Shown: positions 1 through 10,465 of the stretch, piece by piece
Position numbering within the stretch: the first letter of the stretch is position 1
Layout: each line of letters begins with the position of its first letter
Assembly: GCA_015179045.1 (NCBI GenBank)
Contig: WHUZ01000057.1
Span: 186,001-250,000, forward strand
DNA from: Kalaharituber pfeilii
Lineage: Eukaryota; Ascomycota; Pezizomycetes; Pezizales; Pezizaceae
Length of the DNA stretch: 64,000 nt
Reading direction: 5' to 3'
Notes under the pieces: model-generated
The model's input: the letters and a program-made list of their open reading frames with translations, nothing else
Databases searched by the model: none
What the model was told of the DNA's origin: nothing
Made by a program: the position numbers and the translations under genes

Positions 1-290
1 TACTAGAAATGGCCGAGGAATCCGGGTATCTCTACCTAAGAAGACAACACTCCAAAATCTCATGTAGAGCAAGAAGAATAGTGGAAGTCTATTTACTAAT
101 TTTCTTATAGTTATTCTATAAATAATAATTTAGCTATGATGACAAAATCTATATTCTCAACTACAGCAGCCTTAGAAGCGCAGCAAATTTTTATAATTAT
201 GTTGTGGCAACTTGGTAGCAGAACGTTTTCTCTATAACGTTTCTCTATACTCATGACCAGCAGCACATAGAGGTACCTAGTGATACTTGT
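1..290. repeat. Dispersed LTR-like repeat, copy A
   Basis: This AT-rich stretch matches a second copy split between 11429-11454 and 14347-14735. Shared blocks include the GAGGAATCCGGGTATCTCTA region, an 'ACACTCCAAAAT' block and the end block 'AGAGGTACCTAGTG.TACTTGT'. It looks like a solo LTR or other non-coding repeat, but no terminal TG..CA pair or target duplication could be fixed because the window starts inside it. It matters because it holds the empty site (single TA at 33-34) for the transposon at 11455-14346. Confidence 0.55.
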
Positions 291-341
291 AAAAAACAAT
301 TGTTCGCGCCCCAAATCCTCTTCCGTAAGGTTCCAGCCCAT

Positions 342-348
342 ATAAAGG
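342..348 (+). promoter_or_regulatory. TATA box candidate of the first BTB gene
   Basis: The sequence TATAAAG lies about 215 bp before the proposed ATG at 561 and points toward the gene. It is a sequence match only. The distance leaves room for a 5' UTR of 100-190 nt, similar to the spacing in the subfamily B BTB genes of this window. Confidence 0.35.
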
Positions 349-560
349 ACTTTCTTAGTCGGAAGCTAATGCCAAGCCATCAGTACGTACCACCCAAGGC
401 GCTACCAGATGAGAATTTCCAGACAACAGCCCCACTCCCCCTGGTTACGAGACGACGTCTGCACACTCAATATCGGACTCGAGCTACACTCCTTCAGAAA
501 TACGCACTTACCAAACGTAAATCCAACCCCGAACGACTTGCATCCCATTCAAACAGATTG

Positions 561-1553
561 ATGATGCCTATGCCGGAGCGCCGGAGATTGGCCCTGGACA
601 TTCGCCAAAGGTTAATTTAGCGTTTGATTCTCGCCCCTCAACCGAGATGGCAAAGACGCAAGCTACTAACACCCTTTCTTGCCGTCTAGGTTCATTCGCG
701 GCTCCGGGGACGCCGTGATCATCGTCGCTCACCCTTCGGAGGCAAGACGGGGGTCAGCTGCAGAGTCCGGCAAGTGTGCTGGCAACGACACCAACAAACA
801 GTCGGAATGTTTTGTAGTTGACCGGAAGCTCCTTGCGTCGCTCTCCAAGGCCCTGCACCAGCAGTTATACGACGAGATTGGGAACGCGCTTGACGGCTTC
901 ATCTCCGTGCGGGATGTGGACGGAGTTATCATGGAGCGGTTTCTCTCCTGGGCCTATGACGGCGACTACGACTTGTATGTATCCGTCTGCCACCGTCTCA
1001 TGAGCCACATCTAGCAAGCAACGGGTACTAACAAAACTGTCGTGCACTACGCAGGGCAGAATTGACGACCGCTGAGGCTCTACTTGCCCACATACGAGTT
1101 TATCGCCTTGCCGACGAGTTCCAAACGCGCCGACTGAAAGAATACGCGTGGGAAGAGGCCGAGGCACTGCTTCGCAGCCTCAAAGACCTTCGCGCCGTTG
1201 CCGCCCAAGACCGGGAAAACCTTTGCAACCATATCACGCAGTGCGCCAGGACATGCTTCACTGAGCTCATTTGGGATCTTACCGAGCTCAAGAGCCTTGT
1301 AAACGTCGCCCGCACAGCCCAGCAAGTCCCATCACCGACCGCGGCCCAAAGAGTAACAAAAAAAGACAACCTGAACGAGGTGTGCTGCGTTTACTTGGCA
1401 CAGTTCATGGCCTACAACCTTTCCCACTTCAGGGAGTTGTCTGCGTTTGCAGAGCTCGTTCAAAGTTGTTGGGCGTTTGCGCAGATTCTGCTGCACTTGC
1501 TAGGCCCAGCGTGTTCCCCACCGTGGAGCTCGGGGATCCTTAATCACTTCTGA
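561..1553 (+). CDS. BTB/POZ-domain protein, divergent member
   Basis: Proposed model join(561..610,690..974,1055..1553), 277 aa. BTB domains mediate dimerisation and often act as adaptors, for example for cullin ubiquitin ligases; the partner here is unknown. The domain spans roughly residues 17-115, with RGSGDAVIIVA, the core 'VDRKLLASLSKAL' and then FLSWAYDGDYDL. Both introns contain a perfect TACTAAC branch box (664-670 and 1026-1032) and end in TAG/CAG. Splicing keeps the frame: the second junction reads DYDL|AELTTAEALLAHIRVYRLADEF, the usual BTB-to-BACK-like transition. The first intron has a weak donor (GTTAAT), so exon 1 is the least certain part. Unlike the other BTB genes here it lacks the C-terminal CxxC block and lies on the opposite strand. 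Confidence 0.7.
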
Positions 1554-2084
1554 ATCTGACGCTAGTACCTTTGTACTGTTCATGGAGCTTACGGCGTGTC
1601 GGGAGGTTATGCATTTGCTACATCAATTCATTTGAACTATATCGTTACTTAGGTACGCTGTGAGTGCTCGTTCACGGTAAGCAAACGAAGAAGCCATGCA
1701 GCCATCCTTATACAGCAACATTCCGTCCTATCTGACGGGACTGTAGCGGTGTGGAAGAGGCTGACAAGCATCACTCCTGACAGGATGTTTGCCAGTTGAG
1801 ATGACAAAATTGATACCAGTAAAAAATGCCATTTCATCACTTGACGATTTTCATTTCATGTTCATTATATTGTTCAATGTCCGGATATTCATGCTCATGC
1901 TTAACATGTAGCGTCTTGCTAGTTACACCGCCATCTTCTTCCTCTATATATATCTACTTCGCCTGTAAGTTAATCAATACATGAGAATGGTAAAAAAAAA
2001 AACAAAAAAAAACAACTACATCAATGCATATTTTATATGCGCACGTCTATTTCATGGCAAACTCCACGCGGACGCCAATGCACG
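1554..2084. other. Intergenic, nothing recognised
   Basis: Between the BTB gene and the 3' end of the secreted-protein gene I see no credible coding region, repeat or RNA gene. A short A-rich run lies at 1991-2012. Confidence 0.5.
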
Positions 2085-2925
2085 TCATGCAAACACCCAA
2101 CCCCCTGCCGCAGCCCCTACCGCCGCAGCACACATCCCCAATCCCACCGGCACGCTTCCAAACCGGGTGCCAGGAGCAGCGCTCGTGAGCGTTAGCGGAG
2201 TCTGCTGTAGATTAGAGATAGTACCGTCACTTGTGTAGAATTCGCCGCTGCAGGATCGATAGGCGTTAGTAACTTATTCATCAAGTACACAGCAACCAGC
2301 GGTCGATTGTGCTCGTCGGTTTGTTGCCGTGGGTGGAACCAGCAAGAGATGGGGCGACGAACGTGGATTCGAGCAGACAGACATTGAACGTCTGGCCGTT
2401 AAAATTAGCAGTTTTGCATACTGTCTTCGGATGGCCTGTTGAGAACGGCGAGCCACGCAATCGGGAAGTAGCACGAACAGAACATTAGAAACGTTTGAAC
2501 CGGTATTAAACCATAATTTCTCACATTCCGTCTGGGCAGGTTGAGAACAACTTACAACAAAACGCCACCTCGTGCCACATTTGCCTTTTCTCGTTCGGCG
2601 CCTTCGCAGCGATGCCACCTGCGTTGCCATACGCGAGTGATCTCTTCGACAGATCGCTTATTGCTCGACCGCTCTGAGCAATCTGGTCTGCTAACCCAGC
2701 ACTGTAATCCAACCCAATTCCACTGTAATCGACAGAACCGCCACCGCCATTGTAGTACGGGCTGATGTCAATGTACGTGGAGCCGCAGTAGCCCCAATCT
2801 GCGCCGCCGGGGCCACAGCGCTCGTCCCGGCGAAGGAGTTTCGATGGGATGCGCAGGTTCGGAAACGCAAGCGCGAGGCGGAGCAGGATGGAGAGAAGCA
2901 ATAGCGCAAACCGGAAGTCCGCCAT
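2085..2925 (-). CDS. Small secreted, probably GPI-anchored cysteine-containing protein
   Basis: Model complement(join(2085..2247,2291..2435,2556..2925)), 225 aa. Residues 1-20 form a signal peptide (MADFRFALLLLSILLRLALA). The mature part has RCGPGGADWGYCG, a Gly/Tyr-rich stretch, then FCC..PKTVC and FNVCLLESTF. The C-terminus is a Ser/Ala/Gly-rich hydrophobic tail ending GWVFA, as in GPI-attachment signals. Intron 1 (2436-2555) has a perfect GTAAGT donor, a CTAAT box and a CAACAG acceptor. Intron 2 (2248-2290) is only 43 bp and uses GTGTAC, but has TTACTAAC and CTGCAG. All three exons join in frame. The function is unknown; such proteins are typically cell-wall or secreted proteins. Exon 1 is secure; the 3' part is inferred from splice signals. 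Confidence 0.62.
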
Positions 2926-2929
2926 AATC

Positions 2930-4085
2930 TATAACCAAGGCAAGATATCACGGCGACAGGGTGTATATATATAGATCTTAAAATATGGTTTACTGCTGAT
3001 GGTTGCGAACCGCAGCAGGGTTGGCGAAGGAACCATTTAATACAAATTTACGTGTAGTTTCAGTCAGTGGGCCTTTTGAGACTTGCCCCGCAATTCGCGG
3101 TTGACAATGACAAGGGATCTCTGCTAGGTTGTACAAGCTAGGGCCTTCTCCTGCTGCCACTATATCATTGCGTCTGATTGAATATTAAGATGCAGCCAAG
3201 CCTGCTCCTATCTGCACAGTAGCGCGGGACAGCCGAATTTACTTACTTGGATCGCTACCCAATTGCTCTGTGGCTGGATATCGTGAACAGGAGATCGGAG
3301 GTAAGATGGACTCCGTGTGGCTAGGTATTATCTGGTAAACGCCAATGATATATTCAAGAAGTGTAGATCTAGTCAAACTGTTGTTACCACGAAATGTGGT
3401 CGTTTCCAAAACCCATCGTTGCTATACAGGGCAAGTGTCATGATTAACGTACAATCTCTCTGCATTTTCGCTTCCCTCGACCAATCGGATCACACATATT
3501 TAGTACGACGTTGGACGCATCAGTTAGGAAGCCACTCGCGGCTAAGCTACCAATGGAACGATTATTCATCAATCTTATCGTCCGAATAGTTGGGACTTGG
3601 CGCCCAATCACGAAGTAGACAACTGAGGCAGCGATCTTCGAGCACAACCCAGGTTCTATAAATGGCATTGCCGTTTTGATATTCCGCGCCAAGACTACTC
3701 ACTGGCGAACGTGACCTGAACTCGCTCCACAAAAACCTTGCCTCGCTGATCGACATACCAAATGCCAGTCGCTCGCCTACGATATGCAACTCATGCCTAA
3801 CCTGGAGCATGTTTGAAGAAATTTGTATGGATGCGGAATGCTATTCATGCCTACTGTACCTGTAACATCGGAAGCAAAACGAGATGCTCAAGATGGCTAC
3901 AGAAGCGGCACGTAATTACTAGCACCTATACAGTCCAATGCCCGTGTTTTATATAGCGACTAAATTTAAAAAAAAAAAAAAAAGGAGTTAAAAAAGCATC
4001 AAGAGTACTTGTATACCACCCCTGGAGTCGGTAACAATTCTAACCAGAGATGTACGGAAGAGAAAGACCCTACAATATACAACAC
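2930..4085. other. Intergenic, nothing recognised
   Basis: Several short open frames exist on both strands (for example 3562-3810 minus) but none has a recognisable domain, repeat match or convincing splice structure. An A-tract at 3968-3983 has no tail hairpin in front of it. TATATATAT at 2964-2972 could belong to the promoter of the secreted-protein gene. Confidence 0.45.
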
Positions 4086-4095
4086 TCTTCAGCAG

Positions 4096-4159
4096 TTTTT
4101 TTTTTTTTTTTTTTTTCATTACTCGCATACCGCCTATCAGGCTACGACGAGATAACGAG
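4096..4159 (-). mobile_element. Hairpin-only retroposed tail (64 bp)
   Basis: A run of about 21 T followed by the reverse complement of the LINE 3' hairpin (CTCGCATACCGCC..GGC..) makes up the whole insertion. The 10-bp TCTTCAGCAG stands on both sides (4086-4095 and 4160-4169), a target-site duplication made by retroposition. Nothing but the hairpin, a few 5' bases and the A-tail was copied. Confidence 0.85.
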
Positions 4160-4532
4160 TCTTCAGCAGTTGAGAAGCCGCATCAATTCTGTCTATATGA
4201 TGGATATCATATATCTTCTGTATTCCTATTAACCATTTTTCACTATACTTTAACAGTCCATTTTTTTCTTGAATTGTGCAGTACAGTAATTCGAAAAAAG
4301 CAAGTAGCTGCGTTCTGGTTGGGGTAATGCAGTCTCATACCAAACCCCTAAGCTCGGGGGGAAAATAGGTTTCCGCATGTCCGCTGGCTTGTTGCTATTA
4401 ATTACCACTCTCAGTTGCTTATCTATACTCAGGATATTAGATTTTTTTGCTGGCCGAATGGTTACCATAGTCCGATGGGTTGTATTGTAGTTATACTGGC
4501 GGGCTGGCGCTCCTATGATAGCTGCTTTTTTA

Positions 4533-4750
4533 AAAAAAAAACCATTACTCGCGTGCCCCCTGCGGGCTAAGACGAGATTACGTAGAGAAGAAATAGAGGA
4601 AAATGAACAACAGAATGACAACACAGTCGCAAAATTACCTCTCTGTCCACCTCAGCAACTCCCCCACGGGGTCCCCCCCCCTTCTCTTGCTGCCACGGGC
4701 CAGCATATCGCCTGTAGCCCACTTGGCCACTTCGAAATTCGCCTCCTCCC
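4533..4750 (-). mobile_element. 5'-truncated LINE tail
   Basis: Reverse-complement hairpin at 4542-4571 (CTCGCGTGCCCCCTGCGGGC), followed by a stretch resembling the 3' region of another LINE fragment in this window (the motif around GGCAGCAAGAGAAGG also occurs near 36810). The T-tract is decayed (T6 then A10). No target duplication was found, so the right end is approximate. Confidence 0.5.
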
Positions 4751-5172
4751 AGGCTAATGGCAAACCCACAGCTCCAGCAGAGCCTAACACAACGTCGAGG
4801 GGTCACGGCACGAAGGACCGGAACAATCGACCTCACCAATACTGCGCCTGGTGCGGGCACCTCGGCCATGCCCAACCTAACTGTCATGGCCTGACTGCCG
4901 CTCTCAAGTCACCCAAAATTCCACTGGAGCGAGGTGGACTTGCGTTGGTGCTAGGTGGGGTTGACGGACACGATGGGAGAAAGAGCAAATATGAGACAAT
5001 TCCGTATTCACAAGGGATAGGGACGCTCAAGGATCGGGTGGAGAACAGGGACAGGCAGCTGGGGGTGCCCATCGGTTTTGATACTGAGGCGCATCTGGAC
5101 GTAACATATTTGGAGCAGGTCGACCGGCGGTATGTATATGGCCGCTATGTGATTTCCCAATGTATGATATAG
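4748..5172 (+). pseudogene. Zinc-knuckle ORF fragment (gag/ORF1-like)
   Basis: An open frame (which extends upstream to 4603 through LINE-tail sequence) encodes YCAWCGHLGHAQPNC, a CX2CX4HX4C zinc knuckle typical of retroelement nucleic-acid-binding proteins, followed by a Gly/Asp-rich region. There is no retroelement RT next to it and no clear start, so I read it as a remnant of a retroelement ORF1 or gag. A cellular CCHC protein is possible but less likely in this context. Confidence 0.35.
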
Positions 5173-5587
5173 TTCCCCTGGGAAGGAAGTAGTCTTCGTC
5201 ATTGGACAGGAGAATGTGACATGCACAGGCTGCAGTTCAGCAGTAATTCGTTGGCGAGCACTTACCGATCATACGGTTGAACATCTTTTCATGTGCTAGC
5301 GTTGGAGAGTCTTCTATCTCCTAACCTAGGACCAGCGTCTCAACTGCACGCGGCCTAGCACCGGCTCCACATAACGTGAACTGGTATGTCCACCTCCAGC
5401 AAAGTCAGCGCGCCAGGTTCTTTGACTACGTGCAATGCCAGTGCATTGGAACTGGCGTACTGGTGTGGGTTGGCTAACGACAACCCTAGACGCCAGCGTT
5501 CTCATGTGATGAGACCCAGTTTAACGCGCAACAAGTACAAGACACTTAATATGTAGTTACGTGTTTGTTAATTACCAAATAGCAGTT

Positions 5588-5656
5588 AGCTAACCTCGCC
5601 ATCGCCCTCAGGGCGGCATGCGAGCAATCATATTAAAGAAAATAAAGAAAAAAAAA
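5588..5656 (+). mobile_element. Hairpin-only retroposed tail (69 bp)
   Basis: The insertion reads AGCTAACCTCGCC..hairpin..GCGAG then CAATCATATT and an impure A-tail. ATAGCAGTT flanks it at 5579-5587 and 5657-5665. The A-tail carries G interruptions, which suggests an older insertion than most copies. Confidence 0.75.
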
Positions 5657-5810
5657 ATAGCAGTTCGCGGACACTACAATCCCATTTCCTTTGCCAGACT
5701 ATCATATCCACCTGAAAATAAAACCATTATAACGATATAAAAAAACTCCTCTTGACGTTCAGCAACACAAACACCCTGCTATTAACCCCGCTATTAGCAC
5801 TTATTGAAAC

Positions 5811-7188
5811 TCAAGGGCGCCTTAGCCCACTGCCCATTCCGCTCCCTGCCGCGTTCCCCATGTAAGCAAGACAGATCCTGCACTTCACATCTATTGCGCC
5901 CAGGGTATAATATGTCTTTGATCCCTGGCACTGGTTACATACGTGCTTAATGAATGGAACGGAACTAGATGCTTTTCGCAGCCGATCAGAGCACTCGTCC
6001 ATGGCATCCACGCCGTCGCAGAGCTTGCAGACAATAGCAGGAATCCCAGTGTGGCCGCATTGGATGCACTGGCCGATCAATTTCACTAGCAGCTTGTTTC
6101 TGTTCGTCCGCACACTTGAGATTGATAGTCGTGCTAGCGTAGACTTTACCGCCGCCCAGGCTGGCGCTGGTGATGGACGCGCAGCGTAGATCAGAGCTTC
6201 GGCTATATCAGGGTGTTCCCGGAGCAGTGGGCTGAACAGTTTATGGTGCCGGAGGGTGTGGAGGTCCCATGCAATGAACGAGATGAGAAGCCCCAATAGG
6301 TCTTCGCTTCGTTCGCCGGTGCCCTCCTGTCCTCGTTCAATATTCTCGGTTAGACGCGTCGGGTCACTACATGGGAGGTTCTCAAAACAGATATCTGTGC
6401 CTAGGATCACACTGTTGTTCATTTCCTCCAGGTCCTTCTTGGACTCGTCCTGTTTCTTAGAGTCGTCCGGTTGATTCGGGTCGTCCAGTCTATTGAAGTG
6501 TACATCTGCAATTGTGCTGCGAGAGCGGAGAATCTCACGGATTGATTGGAAAGTAAGCCTTTTTAAATGTACGACATTGAAACGGTCGGCGAAGCAGTAC
6601 ATTCGACAATGTGGCACGAGGGCTGCAGGGGTTTCTCCTTTTCTGTATGCAGTATCCTTGTCCGTCAATATAGGTCTGCGTGCACTCTTCGCATGATACA
6701 ATTTAATTTCCACTCACGTTTTGTATTTCTTGGTATATGCCCACCCCAGAAAATGTTCGACGGTGTCGGAGCCCACATCTTCGAGAACGAGAATACCCTG
6801 GCGACCTTCCATCATATCGTTGAAAACATGGGACGAAAGTTCCGGTGACACAGACGCGAGTAGCTCCTTATGCACAGTAAACGTGATGCGCTCAGACTCA
6901 GGTGTCATCACGTTAGGGTCATCGGGCGTTGTCTGATCGCAGTCCATGGTAGTTCCGTGTTCAGTATTTGGAGGCATTGTTTCCGTTGTCTCCATGGCTA
7001 CATTGTCTGTCTCATCCAGGAAATTTGATAGTTTGTGTGGAAGCACGGAGTTGGAGGAAACCACAACCTGAATGGTTTCGCCTCGGAGAAAGCTGTGGAA
7101 ATGAGGGTTAACCGTGTACACATTGTCACTGCACGCGCAGCCGCATGAGGCAGAGTTAGGTTACTGGAATCACGTACCTGTGCGACAT
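5811..7188 (-). CDS. BTB / C-terminal zinc-ribbon protein, subfamily A (A1)
   Basis: Model complement(join(5811..6642,6718..7092,7178..7188)), 405 aa. Exon 1 is only 11 nt (ATGTCGCACAG), followed by GTACGT; the damaged paralogue at 37-38 kb has the same 11-nt exon. Next come FLRGETIQVVVSS, a variable acidic/Thr-rich linker, then the BTB core FTVHKELLASVSPEL (about residues 80-128) ending WAYTKKYKT, where a phase-2 intron (GTGAGT..TACAG, 75 bp) interrupts. The second half has PHCRMYCFADRFNVVHLKRL, a helical region, and two CxxC..CxxC pairs (CIQCGHTG..CKLC and CNQC..CRIC) that probably bind zinc. The cellular role is unknown. By family analogy it could be an adaptor that dimerises through BTB and binds a partner through the zinc ribbons. 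The reading frame is intact. Confidence 0.75.
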
Positions 7189-7598
7189 GGCTCGATGTGT
7201 TCTCGTGCCCTGACTCTGCTCGATGTAGTAAATAAGCTCTTTTGCACTTTGATGGAGATCAGGAACTGCGAATTGGAGATTGGGCGATCGCTGGCGTGGT
7301 CGGGCGGCTCAAGTGGAACGCCAAGCTGATTTGGGACGCCAAGAAAGATTGTGGTGAATGACGCGTGCAGATTCCTAGTATGACGATTCACCCAATCCAT
7401 CAATGATTCGCCAAGAAATACTGCATCAGTGAACCACCCCAGCTGCTCCACCATAAAATGTCGTAGTTAAAGGTGTGGGATAGAGGAGTGGCTGTTGGTT
7501 TAAACGTTCTTAGGAGGGCCACCTCAAAATTTATAGTGGTGGAGATATATGCTCTAGCGAGTTGTCAGTTTTGGTGCGAGATCTGGCCGTGTGGCTCG
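7189..7598. other. Upstream region of BTB gene A1
   Basis: This holds the 5' flank of gene A1. Parts (for example around 7260-7350, with AACGCCAAG motifs) resemble the region just upstream of the damaged paralogue (38400-38490), so the promoter was duplicated with the gene. I cannot point to a clear TATA box. Confidence 0.4.
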
Positions 7599-7947
7599 CC
7601 AGTGGACAGTGTTCCCAACCGGCCAGGCCGCCGACCAGGCCGCCTGGACCGGCCGGCTTGGCGGCCTGGCTTGGCAGGCCCTGTTGAAGAATATGCAGCG
7701 CTGAAGTGAAACATCATGCATAGTGGTTAGGTGTGCTGAACATATGCAACCTGAGCTGTGGCCATGATGCAGACTGACGTTTCATGATTCTATGGTCTTC
7801 TATTTCCTATACCGATTATATCCTCTTTACCGTCTGAATCCGCTGCTATGCGCAACCTCATTCCGTACCAATAATTGTTTAGTTGGGTACAAAGGTACTT
7901 CCTGAATTTTGTTGCATAAATAGGGCCTTTTTGGGACGCATATTTGG

Positions 7948-8292
7948 TAGTGAGCGGCACGAGCTAGCTCGAGCCGAGCTGGAGGGTGAGCTCGAGCCAG
8001 CTCGTGAGTAAGTGAGCTCGGCTCGAGCCTGGATCATAATATTGGCAAACTAAACTAAACTAAGCTAAATTTTCATCTTTCTCACTACTATCAGCTAAAT
8101 TGTGCATTTCGAAGTTGTTGGTAGGTCAGAATGAGCTCCAAGTCTCTAATTATTACTATAGTAGGTATTTACAGTTTATGAAACCTTGCACTGGCTAAGC
8201 ATATTAGCGAGCTGTCAAGAAAAACACAAGCATGATCTTGGCTCGTTTGAGCTCGAGCTGGCTCGAGCTGGCTCGGCTCGTGCCGCTTACTA
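7948..8292. mobile_element. hAT MITE, copy 1 (345 bp)
   Basis: Terminal inverted repeats TAGTGAGCGGCACGAGC / GCTCGGCTCGTGCCGCTTACTA (in part), flanked by the 8-bp ATATTTGG at 7940-7947 and 8293-8300. The inverted partial copy of the host element at 11081-11410 has only one ATATTTGG (as CCAAATAT, 11143-11150) and no insert, which is a direct empty site. A second copy lies at 62619-62963. The subterminal regions are palindromic GAGCTCGAGC repeats. Confidence 0.93.
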
Positions 8293-8365
8293 ATATTTGG
8301 GGTTATTCTGAAGGAATTAATCAACTGTATCCCACCGCAATTTAGCTCGTAATCTGTAGTTTTCC

Positions 8366-8480
8366 ACAAGCCCAGGCCGGCCAGGCCAAGGTTCCAGGCC
8401 GGTCCAGGCCGTCCAGGCCGCCCAGGCTGGTCCAGGCCGCCCAGGCCGTCCAGGCCATTCAGGCCGTTCACGCAATTTCA
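8366..8480. repeat. GC-rich CCAGGCC minisatellite inside the hAT element
   Basis: Degenerate tandem 9-10-bp units of the form CCAGGCCGT / CCAGGCCGG. The same decamer family occurs near the left end (7619-7685) and as a long array near the right end (9022-9169). Confidence 0.7.
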
Positions 8481-9021
8481 GGGGCAGGAGGGCTGGTTAC
8501 GAGGCTATTTCAGGGGGCCACCTTCAGGTTACTTGAACACGGATTTAATATGAACCTTTCAATATTTTCGGATAACTATCTAGACTTTTTTTTATTGAGC
8601 AGCGCTTTTCGCAGGTATTCAGGTAAGTAATTTTTTTTTGTATCGCTTGACTATGTACTAATTTCTTATTAGTATTGCAGGGAGACAGACATTCCAACCA
8701 CCGGTACTGGGGATGATGATTCCTTAGTATTCTACTATTCTTCACTGTCCATAGTGCAGTTCAAGTTTTGATCTTGCATCGACGATTCCCTGCAGTCCAA
8801 TCTGATGCCGATATTGAGTCTTCTGGAATTTGGGTTACAAAAATCTGGTGCGACAAAGTTGGATTTGACACTATGGTGAAGCTGTGCATGGCTAATGGAA
8901 AGCGATGCTGGCGGTGTAAAATCAGCAAGCAAAATCCTAAACATTAGAGAATGAGGTATACGTAGAATTTAGAGTACGTTCTGTATATAGCTAGCTACTG
9001 TATAACTTAACTCACACTGCA

Positions 9022-9169
9022 GCCTGAATGGCCTGGACCGGCCTGAATGGCCTGAATGGCCTGAATGGCCTGAATGGCCTGAATGGCCTGAATGGCCTGG
9101 ACCGGCCTGAATGGCCTGGACCGGCCTGAATGGCCTGGACCGGCCTGAATGGCCTGGACCGGCCTGAAA
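9022..9169. repeat. GGCCTGAATG / GGCCTGGACC decamer array
   Basis: About fifteen tandem 10-bp units, GGCCTGAATG alternating with GGCCTGGACC, ending with GGCCTGAAAC. It is the right subterminal region of the hAT-type element. The open frames crossing it on both strands (Gly/Pro/Arg repeats) are artefacts of the tandem array. Confidence 0.9.
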
Positions 9170-9260
9170 CATTCAGGCCGCCTGGACCGGCGCGGGCGGA
9201 CCTCACGGCCGGCCTAGATTTCTATGGCCTGGCCGGCCCGTTGGGAACACTGCCAGTGGA

Positions 9261-9980
9261 TGAACCTAAAATTCAGGTTCCTGAACTTCTGCAACATTTT
9301 TACAACCTTGCGATGCAAAAAAAAACTCCACTTTAGGGAATCTTCAGATCTTCACCTCCGGTACAGCAACGTTTGCCTGTAGGTATCCTAATGCACAAGA
9401 CACTCTCGTGCCTCCCCGGCCCTATTATTATCCCTAATCGAGATCAACGAACCATTCTTAGACTGGATCTCCCTCTACTCCGTCCTTCTGCCACCCCTTC
9501 TTCTCCAAGTCCCCGAGCCCTGCGAAGTGACTAGATCCCCCTCGCCGCATCTTCATATGACTCTCAAGAGGAGAAAATTGAAGCCTGAATCATGGAGGAA
9601 TACGTTCAACCATCCTCCGCATATTTCCTAGGCTTATTTGTAGCGTATAAGTGATACCATGTTAGGTATATACACATCCGATGCTGGGCAGACCTTGAGT
9701 CGCCATGTGTCAATGATCCTACACTGCGATCTTATTGATCCTCTGTTGCCTATCTCCAGGAGGTATAGGGCATTTGGGAGCGCTTGGACTAATATGTGAA
9801 CAATGGCACTGTTATATTGAGGTATAATCTTGCTTATGCATATGCAAAGGGATTTTGGGGTATTATGCAGCGTCATAGGATTTTGTGGAGACTCTCTAAA
9901 GCTATAAAATAGAAACGCATATATAGAATATTTTCTGAACTACATGCAGTACTGGCTAAGAATTTGGATGTTATACGGCC
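9261..9980. other. Non-coding flank with an inverted repeat partner at 34.8 kb
   Basis: No gene is recognised. The stretch 9575-9745 is similar to the reverse complement of about 34785-34945. Shared blocks include ACACATGGCGACTCAA and GGCTTATTTGTAGC. On the minus strand both could encode IIDTWRL.V, but the frames are too short to call a gene. Confidence 0.45.
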
Positions 9981-9991
9981 ACTTGACTTTC

Positions 9992-10047
9992 TTTTTTTTT
10001 TTTTTTTTATTTCATTAATCGCGTGCCGCCCTAAGGGCTATGGCGAT
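9992..10047 (-). mobile_element. Hairpin-only retroposed tail (56 bp)
   Basis: T-tract plus TTTCATTAATCGCGTGCCGCCC..GGGCTATGGCGAT. The flanking 11-bp duplication ACTTGACTTTC is at 9981-9991 and 10048-10058. The insert ends within one base of the hairpin's 5' stem. Confidence 0.88.
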
Positions 10048-10094
10048 ACTTGACTTTCGCGGTGTGCATGATGAAGCGAGCACATCATATTATA

Positions 10095-10225
10095 GGTGTT
10101 CTGGCCCACCGACGAACATTTTCCGGTTCGCGAACCGGCCAGCCGATTCGTGAACCGGCCGGCCCCGTGAAAAACATATGGTGTTTTTCACGGGGCCAGC
10201 CCAGCCACGAACACCTGGCCCAGCG
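10095..10225. repeat. Palindrome-rich GTGTTCG element
   Basis: Contains GGTTCGCGAACC, a 37-bp near-perfect palindrome centred on AAACATATGGTGTTT (arms GGCCCCGTG/CACGGGGCC), and outer arms resembling GTTCGTCGGTGGGC. A related inverted copy lies at 14750-14830. It is probably a MITE of the hAT type (a CAGTGTTCG end is present in the other copy), but no clean target duplication was found. Confidence 0.5.
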
Positions 10226-10278
10226 GCGAACATGAATGTACCTCGATGTACCTATATGTAATATATATACTCGCTTAT

Positions 10279-10450
10279 TTTTTTTTTTTTTTATCATTAC
10301 TCGCATGCCGCCTTGCAGGCTATGGCGAGGGTTTAGATACATGAATGATAATCAACGGAAAAATAAGTAACAGATAAGGAGATAAGATGAAAATATGACC
10401 GGTTACTCCGCCGCCCAGTCCATTACCTCCGCCAACATTCTCTCCCCCCC
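10279..10450 (-). mobile_element. 5'-truncated LINE tail (172 bp)
   Basis: T-tract, hairpin (ATTACTCGCATGCCGCC..GGCTATGGCGAG), then about 110 bp of LINE 3' UTR and the very end of ORF2. The 15-bp TATATACTCGCTTAT flanks it exactly (10264-10278 and 10451-10465). Confidence 0.88.
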
Positions 10451-10465
10451 TATATACTCGCTTAT

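Larger units (their letters stand above)
7607..9252. mobile_element. hAT-type element with minisatellite interior
   Basis: The ends are inverted: CAGTGTTCCCAACCGGCC at 7607 and its complement GGCCGGCCCGTTGGGAACACTG ending at 9252 (quoted in part; arms share about 18 of 20 bases). Both sides carry the 8-bp CCAGTGGA (7599-7606 and 9253-9260). An 8-bp duplication with CAGTG.. termini is the mark of the hAT superfamily. The interior is non-coding, rich in GGCC decamers near both ends, and was interrupted by a 345-bp MITE plus its own 8-bp duplication. Without that it is about 1.29 kb. No transposase remains, so it is a non-autonomous element. Confidence 0.85.

Noticed and set aside
1981..2238. 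85-aa plus-strand ORF
   Set aside because: It lies antisense to exon 3 of the secreted-protein model, starts in a poly-A run, and has no domain.
3444..3810. Overlapping minus-strand ORFs that look protein-like
   Set aside because: No recognisable motif, no consistent splice sites and no homologous copy in the window. Left as intergenic.
3968..3985. A-tract as another retroposon tail
   Set aside because: Neither tail hairpin precedes it and no flanking duplication is visible.
9022..9169. CRISPR-like array
   Set aside because: The units are contiguous decamers with no unique spacers, and the context is eukaryotic.
9012..9336. Long Gly/Pro/Phe-repeat open frames on both strands over the GGCCTGAATG array
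   Set aside because: Tandem 10-bp units without stops give open frames automatically. They lie in the subterminal region of a non-coding hAT-type element.
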